NCBI GenBank assembly: GCA_009733575.1
Contig: ML769741.1
Location: 1 to 64,000 of the forward strand
DNA: 64,000 bases
Source: Gymnopus androsaceus JB14
Taxonomy: Eukaryota; Basidiomycota; Agaricomycetes; Agaricales; Omphalotaceae
Direction: 5' to 3'
Part shown: positions 56,818-64,000 of the stretch, one piece after another
How positions within the stretch are numbered: the first letter of the stretch is position 1
How the letters are laid out: each line of letters begins with the position of its first letter
Notes under the pieces: generated by a model
What the model saw: only the letters and a program-made list of their open reading frames with translations
Told to the model about the DNA's origin: nothing
Databases searched by the model: none
Translations under genes and position numbers: made by a program

Positions 56818-58469
56818 ATGAGCTTCCAACAAAGGACGAATATTGACTTTGCGGACGTTCGCAGAAGACTGCGCTCTGAATATGGTCCTGCTACTCGGTT
56901 CGAGGTTACCGGATTACAAGTTGCGGAAGTCGAAAAAGACCTCAGGGACTGCGAATCCGAGATCCATCGTCTTCGGTCTCGTATCATCTTTCTGCAGAAC
57001 CAGCATCGACGTTTAGAGGAATACAAGGCTTCACTGCGCTTCCTCGTGTCGCCCATTCGGAAACTTCCCAATGAAACTATCATACGTATCTTTGATTATG
57101 CGTGCGATATAAACGAGCTCACGTCGAAGAAACTGGAGACTATGCCTACTTTGGCAATTAGCATGGTGTGCTCTCGTTGGAGGGACCTTACACAAGCGTA
57201 CCCTATCTTGTGGTCCCGTTTACGCATTATAATGCCCGATCTCTCTCCCAATCATCCCCGATTCCGGCTCCTATTGCACTACCTGGATTTTTCACAGCAA
57301 TCTCCTCTTACCATTCAACTAGAAAAGATAGTGCAGGGAGACCTGCAATCGCACCATCTAGGTGTATGTGCTGATATCACTGCGCTTGCCGATCGTTGGC
57401 AACTACTTGCAGTCTGGGACTCCAAGGTTTATATCGCACTGAACTCAACTCGATGGAGCGTCAGCATTTCCCTATGTTGGAGACACTTTTATTCCAAATA
57501 TTATGATCGGTGATCCCGCTGCTTTAGATCCCTTTGAAAATGCTCCAAACCTGCGCGAGCTGTCCGTCGCTTCCCTTTCTTTGGCGAATCTAGGTGAACG
57601 CAGTCGATTTCCTTTTAATCAACTTACCACCTTCAGTATCAAACGCCATCCTGCGGAAATGGGGAATCTACTAAAGATCAGTAACAAATTAAGAGAAGTT
57701 ACGTCTCCAAGAAGCCCTCCCGACAAGAGACTCTGTTTACTATGAGCAATGTACACCTCCTGTAGAAGCTCCCGCCCTTGAAACGTTGTCACTGTCACTA
57801 TCATTTCATCCGGGTCAGAACAGTTTGGCAGAGGTTGCTTTTGCTTCATTGACGTGCCCCTCATTGACCTCTCTGTTCATTGAGTCTGGAAATGAATACA
57901 AGTGGCCATGGCCTAGACAGGAACTTCTTGGCTTTGTCTCGCGATCATCATTCCTCCTCACAACACTATCTATCCAGTTTATACCGCTATCGGACTCGGA
58001 CCTGATCGATTTACTCCAATCCCTTCCTTCCCTCCTCCATCTCATCATAAATGACTCTAAACCACCACTTTCCATCGCCAGCACTTCCCCTGGTGATCAA
58101 GAAAGCCCCATAACGTCACGACTCGTACAAAGTTTGCATGCCTTTCCGCAGATGAACTCCGTTACAATCTCCTCAGCCATAGTGCCACGGCTGGAGAGCC
58201 TTTCGCTTACGTTCAGCGGCTCTGGCACCTTTTGTGACCAGTCGATTGTCGATATGGTATCGTCCAGGTGGTTCCCTGCCGCTTATGCTGATGGATATGG
58301 AGTCAACACTTCGAAGTCATTGGAATCTGAAGGTGGAACTGTATGTTTGCGCTCGGTAGTGCTGCATTTCCCGAATAGAAAAGTGGATGAGGAAATTTAT
58401 CAGTCACTGACGCACCTCGAAGAGGCTGGCATGAGAGTCGTTGTCACTGGGAAAAGCATAGAACCTTGA
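56818..58469 (+). CDS. F-box protein with N-terminal coiled coil (two frameshifts)
   Basis: Starts MSFQQRTNIDFADVRRRLRS; residues 40-80 form a coiled coil (EVEKDLRDCESEIHRLRSRI) and lead straight into the F-box SPIRKLPNETIIRIFDYACD, then MVCSRWRDLTQAYPILWSRL. This arrangement is the commonest F-box architecture of Agaricomycetes. LRR-like segments follow in three frames: up to about 57440, then 57503-57690 (FENAPNLRELSVASLSLANL), then to 58469 (CPSLTSLFIESG; SIQFIPLSDSDLIDLLQSLP). The second shift is one extra A near 57700 (GTTACGTCTCC). About 545 residues if read through. Predicted adaptor of an SCF ubiquitin ligase. It is not close to the F1-F5 group. Confidence 0.75.
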
Positions 58470-59359
58470 ACGACTTTGGGTGCGGCGTTTGATAGTGCTC
58501 ATTTTCAACTTTGTGATATGCAGTATCTGTACCTTCCTTATGTCTCTACTCATGTATCCTGATTCGATTACAGATTGCACTGTATGTATACCAATCTTTC
58601 TTGATGCGAATTTCCTTTTCTGGGTGGTCAAAGCTGGTTATATCGAGGCAATTTTTCGACGTTCCATGTTGGTTCCATGTACCAGAGGTATTTACAATGT
58701 TTAATAGTCTCTTATTTTCGATGAAATTTCGTTACCGTTACAAATGTTTAAGAACCAGTGCTATCTTTCGAACCAAGAGACATCGGAATCCATATTGGAG
58801 ATTTTCTTTACACTTGGCCAGGCGCATTTGTAATAAACTAAAGCAAATGAGTCGTTACAGGCATACGCACTGAGCATTTTTTTGCCCTGCAAAAAGAACA
58901 ATTTAATATGATTCCTCAACTGTGGTTCGTTATGGCCCAATCCACTGGTACTAGCGCAATGCCATACTTGCTTGAACGGGAACAAAAAGACCTGATACCC
59001 AACTGGGTTTAACCACCGAAGGTATGGAATAGCCAGATCGATTCCAAAAGCGTACCATCGTAGCTACAATGACCAAGTACCATAGTCCCAGTAAACAACC
59101 CTTATAGAAACAACCCCTTATAGCCATCTATTGTCCACCTAGCCTCTTTCGTTGCCAATGCTGTGGAGGTAGTGACTGTGTGTCGCGAGAAGCGTGACTT
59201 CTTTTGAGGTTGAAGTCAAAGCAGCGTGTGATACCGTTAAAAACCCGGCCAACTTCTCAGTGCATTTCCACCTCCCTACCACGGCCAACCATCCTGATAA
59301 TTATAAATTTCACTCATCGTCTTCTTCTTTTTGTTACTCTGGAATCCAAACTCTCCGAT
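58470..59359. other. no gene recognised
   Basis: AT-rich intergenic sequence; no motif or repeat noted. The last few hundred bases should contain the promoter of the zinc-finger gene. Confidence 0.5.
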
Positions 59360-61193
59360 ATGGACCAAGCTGCAGAAACGTTCTCGGACTTCTTGGATAT
59401 ATATCCAGCGATGCGGCAATTCTACATGAACGGGGAACAGGATCCAGCTCTCTTCGACTCTACCAACACCATCGAGTCTTCCGAGCGTTTGTTGTAAGTG
59501 GTTCGCTGTTTGACTCGATTTGATGAAGGTGGCTGAATCTTGTTCTTTCTGTTTTCTTGTACCTTGCAGACCCCTGGATGAATCGTTCTCCCAGTCGGCA
59601 AACACGTCCAACCCATCCTTTGAGAAGGATAACAAGAACGTACTCGCTGTGCAGCTCGATCATACTGTCTGGAGTGGCACAACTGATGACGAGATAGTCA
59701 CCACCAGCTCTGGCTATGGCTTTAGAAATAATGAAATCGGGCCTGGCCTTTCTACCCCTCATTCCCAAACCCTTTCTTCTTCCCCAAAAACGATATTCGC
59801 CACGCCCTACCAGGATATACCATACACCGCTGCTGTAGACAACGATCCCAGTGGCACTCGAGACCAAGCACACATCTTCCGATATCGAAACGCGAACGGA
59901 GAGCGTAGTGGAAGTGAAGTCTGGAGGACGAGGGACATGGCCCACGACGCGTCGTTCTCTGCAGCTCGTTCATCGCGAGCTGATACGACTGTCGAGCCTG
60001 ACCCGACTGCAAGGTACAATAATCGTTCACAGGCGTCCGCACACCCGATTATTCCTAACGGCCGTTTGAGCTCGGGTCTGCCCACCAATGAACCGTCGAC
60101 GAATCATGGGGTTGTTGCAAGATATGCCGATGCAAAGAGAGTACCTATCAACGCAGCAGCTGCAACGAAGCCAGACGCTTCGCTTCTCTCAAAAGTCGAG
60201 GTTGCACCGCTGTTTCAATACAGCTTGCAGGATCCCGACTGGAATTCCAACCTTGAGGATGGCGAGGATAGGATGGGGATGGGTAATAGGCAACCATATG
60301 ACGACAGAGAGATACGGAGCTCCTTCGATCCCAAGCTTGGAGAGCGGGGTGAAATGTATTCTCCGCTTCATGCTCTTCCTCCGAATCACCAACAGCAACA
60401 CCAGTCATACCCTCATCCTCATCAGCCACACGTCTTCAATCAGCTGTGGCCCCAATACCCGCACAATTTCCTGTATAACGCCTTCAACTTCAACTTTACT
60501 AATCCGCACTCCCATCCTGAGCCATTTTTCTTCGTTGGGGGGCGTATTGCGTCCCATGTGGATGTGGAAGCTCCCAGCATGACTGATTTTCAGTCCCAGG
60601 CCCTAAATTTACCCGATGCCGAGCAGGGACCTTGGCATCCTACCCAACAACGGTCTGCGCACTCCGGAGGCAGCATGAGTTCTCAGAGTGGATTAGGGAA
60701 ACGGCGTCGGACAGACCAGCCTGAGGTGTCGTCTCAGCGGCGGAGACGCGGTGGCAGCAAGAAGCTCGCGAATAAGGCCGAAAAAGTGATCCCTCTTCGA
60801 GCGATATGCCGGCTAAAGAGAAACGGGACTGAGGAAGATTGCAGTGAGGAGATGGATGCATCTTCGGTTGAAGAACATCTCGCTGGTCACCTCATCAGGG
60901 GCAGCAATGGAAAATACAGATGTGGCTGGAGTGACGAGGGACCAGATGGATTAGTTCGCTGCCAAGAGGAGTCCGAATTCGAAAAGAAAGATATCTTGAG
61001 GCATCTCAACAGGCACCACAGACTCCTTGCGTACAGATGTCCCGTGTGTGGGTCTGTTATTTCCCGCAACGAAAGATTTACGGTCAACAGACATCTGAGA
61101 ATTCATGGGAAGAAACTGGACTTACGGGGAGGGATTGAAGATGACGACGGATCCGGAGCGAGCAAAAGAAGGCATATCGACGCAGAAGAATGA
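59360..61193 (+). CDS. C2H2-like zinc-finger protein, probable transcription factor
   Basis: Two exons, 59360..59493 and 59570..61193, joined in phase 2, for 584-585 residues with no disruption. The long N-terminal part is Ser/Asn/Gln/His/Pro-rich and looks disordered. A basic block LGKRRRTDQPEVSSQRRRRG near residue 400 is a nuclear localisation signal. Near the C-terminus are two finger-like units: YRCGWSDEG with a second Cys at VRCQE and HLNRHH (an atypical spacing of about 15 residues between the cysteines), then a standard finger YRCPVCGSVISRNERF ending HLRIHG. The acidic tail follows. Likely nuclear, binding DNA through the paired fingers; target unknown. ATG choice: it is the first in frame after the upstream stop-free leader and begins MDQAAETFSDFLDIYP. 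Confidence 0.85.
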
Positions 61194-64000
61194 ACGAAAT
61201 CCTGCGATAGGGCATCTTGAATAGTTCATATTCAATAGCGTAAGTTATATCATGTATCTTTATGCTTGTACTATATTAGCACCACGAGAATAACAGCGTT
61301 GAATGGCATTGGGACGCGCACCTGAAACAACTATGTCGTCAGACATACAGTAACATCATCCGTTTACAACATTGCTGCGAACATCCTAAGTTCGAGCTTC
61401 AAGCTTTCCAATTCTGGTCGATATACAGGAGTTCCCTGGTGTCGAGGAGCCATGTTACAGGACTGTTGGAAGCAAAGTTGGAAGCGGTTGGAAAGAAGTG
61501 ACGCGTCGAAAGAAACGGAATGGCCCGGCGCCCGGGTCGGCTCAACCTATTTAGGCAGGTCAAAGCGCGTTATAGCCAAATTTTCATTCCGCTATGGCCC
61601 TCCTAGGCCTCATTCTAACCGTGATCATTTTGAGAAGAATAAATGAGGATTTTTCGGCAGTATGGACTCTCGAGGCTATCTGCAAATCATTTCTGTATGA
61701 GAGAAGTCTTACTACAACTTGAAATAAGTCGATAATCCAAGATCTACATGTGTGCTACCCTTGAGAACTCAATAAACGCCGACGACGACAGCTCCTCTCT
61801 CTTTGCTCCATTAGAAGGGGTGTATTTATCTTTCTCCTTGTTGTTCTGAAGACATTGGAATTCCATCATTGCGATCCGGAAGACTATGCAGATATGGACG
61901 AAGAAGTAAAGAATTTTCCCCTCCGCAGATATGAGGGCATTCCGGTTGATGTAGGTGATTAACCAGATTCTTTGGTGGTGAATAATAATGATGAGCCTTG
62001 ATTTTGAAAGCATGAGGACCTCCCTTTACCCCAACGGAAATGTCAGAGAGTATCTATTCGACCGCTTCAAATGGATTGAATATCCCAATTCCTCATCTTG
62101 GTATCAGGGAGGACATGTGCACCCCGGTTCTACCGGAAACGTATCACCCGCTGGGACGAATCCCCTCGAGCTTAAAAAACCTCTGCCTTAGTCAGGACGT
62201 TATCACCCAAACTGCCAAGATATCGGTGTCAAGTTGCCGAAAGAGGAGGGACTAAAAATGATGCATATGAAGTGAAATATCGAGGACTGTTCGAAATGAG
62301 GTAATATTTGGCGGAGGTCGCTCATCGTCGTATTATTCCACGGAGGCGGAAGGTAGGTTCTAAGAAGTGACTCAGTTTTGAGGTTCACTAACGGAATGAT
62401 TCTGAGGTGCCGCCTGTGCCACAAGCAGTCTCATCATCTCAAGAAGGAACAGACACTCCACTCAAGGTGAAGGATAATACCCTTGCTAACCGCTCTAGAG
62501 TATGGGCTCCGATCATGATAACATTCAATCTATCAGAATGGAAGGGATTGAAACAGATCATAGCCGAACGCTTGTTTTGGATGACGTAGACATACCTGGA
62601 GTCAAAATTGAAGTGATGATCCTGCATTTGCACCCATAATTAGTGCTATGCGATCAGCGAATGTGAATTCCGACCGTGTATTCACTCCAATTGGTACATT
62701 CAACTCTAATATCTCAGCGGTAGGCGAACTTCCAAATGCTGTCGAGCTCTACGATGAATTAAAGACTCTCGAAGCGTAGGTCGACACCAGAGTTTTCTCG
62801 TTTGTCGACTTAGTTAATGAAGAAGTGCTAGCAGGGGCCACTCTTGCCCGCTGAGCATCGAGCAACCACTCCGAAGGCAACGATGAGAAGCTAGCGTACA
62901 CGGTGCCCTTCCAAAGAAAAACGTTTTTCGACCTCGGTATTGAGGTGGCTGCGGTTACTCTGGAGTCTCGGCCTCGTGGAATTAAGAAAAAGTACGAGAT
63001 CTATTGTGTCAAAGAAAATCGGTTCTGACTGGGGAAATTAGGCAAATTTTTTCGAAGGTGGTATCCCTACAGACCTGATTAAAGTCTGCTATTTCTTGCC
63101 AATAGATAAATGCCGGTATTGTCAAGGTATTGTGGTCCGGATTCGTTGCTGCCAGTGCTACCAAAGTCCACGACGGCATTTGTATATCATTCCATTATCA
63201 TTCACGTTCCTTAGCGTATGTCCGCATAATAAAATCATCTTCTCTGTACGCAAGGACTATTACTTTTATTTGGACATAGCTGTTCACACCCTAGAATTCG
63301 GATTTCCCAATAAATTATCCTTTTGTTCATAAAGCAACGACGGTCAGTGAAATTTGAATCCGCAAACGACTGAATGTCGATAAAATTAAGGAAGTCCAGT
63401 TTATTAAAGAAATATCGAGCCCAAGCCTTTGTCCAGTGCGTTTTGTGACGTGTAGAGCTAGTTCTGTTGGTTACCTGCGGGTCCCATTCCCTCGACGTTG
63501 CTGAGAATCCAGTTGTAGAAAAGGGCCAAAAACAAAAGAGTTCTATACACGCCAAAGGTTGACTAGGATCTCAATTGACAAGTAATATGGGAATTGAAGA
63601 TCTCTTCCACTAAATCGTCGAGCAAGCTGTTCAGCCGGTGTCACTGCAGTCACGACTCACATGTGGGTGACTAACCGTGACTTTGCTCTTTCCAAACGAC
63701 AACTTGAGTCTTGGACTAGTAAGTTGCCCACAGATCGAATACTCGCATCTTGGCCTTCTTTTCATGGGATCCTCCTCTTTTTCTTCTACCTAGAATAACT
63801 ATCTTGCTAGATTTCTCCCTAATCACAAAACCGCTCACCCGAAGGCTTTTTTTCAACGACATCAGCAAGTTGGGAAATTCATGAGAGCATGAGTGTATAG
63901 CCGCCATACCTTCCATACCATAAAACAACAATTTGATCAAAATTTCTCCATACATCCCTGAAGTATGGGCTTGTATGGAATTTTGAAGTTCGAAATGACT
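61194..64000. other. decayed coding-like sequence, family not recognised (about 61988-63030, plus strand)
   Basis: Several plus-strand patches look like protein but are interrupted by stops: EYLFDRFKWIEYPNSSSWYQ (about 62055), PIMITFNLSEWKGLKQIIAE (about 62510), FTPIGTFNSNISAVGELPNA (about 62680), KLAYTVPFQRKTFFDLGIEV then ESRPRGIKKKYEIYCVKE (about 62890-63020). Their order suggests one old gene of 300 residues or more. From 63100 to the end I see nothing supportable. Confidence 0.4.

Overview
This window reads as nuclear DNA of a filamentous basidiomycete, most likely an Agaricomycete. The signs are short GT-AG introns of about 45-70 nt (with a few GC-AG candidates), intron-containing tRNA-Asp genes, and a gene set typical of mushroom-forming fungi: secreted haem peroxidase, luciferase-domain protein, HAM1-like protein, F-box families with N-terminal coiled coils, and a P450 relic. 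Nothing points to bacterial, organellar or viral DNA.

Layout. (1) 1-3520: an intron-containing tRNA-Asp and the broken-off 5' end of an SRPBCC-family gene, then a two-exon nucleotidyltransferase gene, the displaced 3' end of the same SRPBCC gene, a dead cytochrome P450, and a second pairing of a degenerate tRNA-Asp with an apparently intact SRPBCC gene. (2) 3521-15017: a roughly 2.9-kb direct duplication (5985-8878 and 12106-15017), each copy carrying an eight-exon secreted haem peroxidase; each copy has one different single-base frameshift. The spacer ends in low-complexity sequence and a garbled peroxidase exon that look like assembly noise. (3) 15240-41510: a nested segmental duplication. 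The outer arms (15240-20204 and 37212-41510) are inverted copies carrying a luciferase-domain gene, a coiled-coil gene and a tRNA-Asp relic. Between 17280 and 35230 lies an approximately 8.98-kb tandem direct duplication of the order coiled-coil gene, tRNA relic, coiled-coil gene, unidentified gene relic, F-box gene. Five copies of the coiled-coil gene result (A-E); A and D can be read in full with eight exons and phase-0 introns only, while B, C and E are broken. A 654-bp element with long terminal inverted repeats and a 9-bp target duplication sits in the left arm; the right arm keeps the empty site. (4) 42600-64000: a more ordinary region with a HAM1-like gene, a gamma-glutamylcyclotransferase-like gene, an Ifi-6-16/ISG12-like gene, several F-box genes and relics, a small uncharacterised gene and a zinc-finger protein, ending in unrecognised decayed coding-like sequence.

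How it fits together: apart from the nucleotidyltransferase, HAM1-like, cyclotransferase, Ifi-6-16 and zinc-finger genes, most of the window is shaped by local duplication and decay. I see no pathway-type cluster. Many conserved genes carry single-base, mostly insertion-type frameshifts, so some apparent pseudogenes may be assembly errors. The most novel item is the coiled-coil gene family with its conserved C-terminal domain, which I do not recognise.
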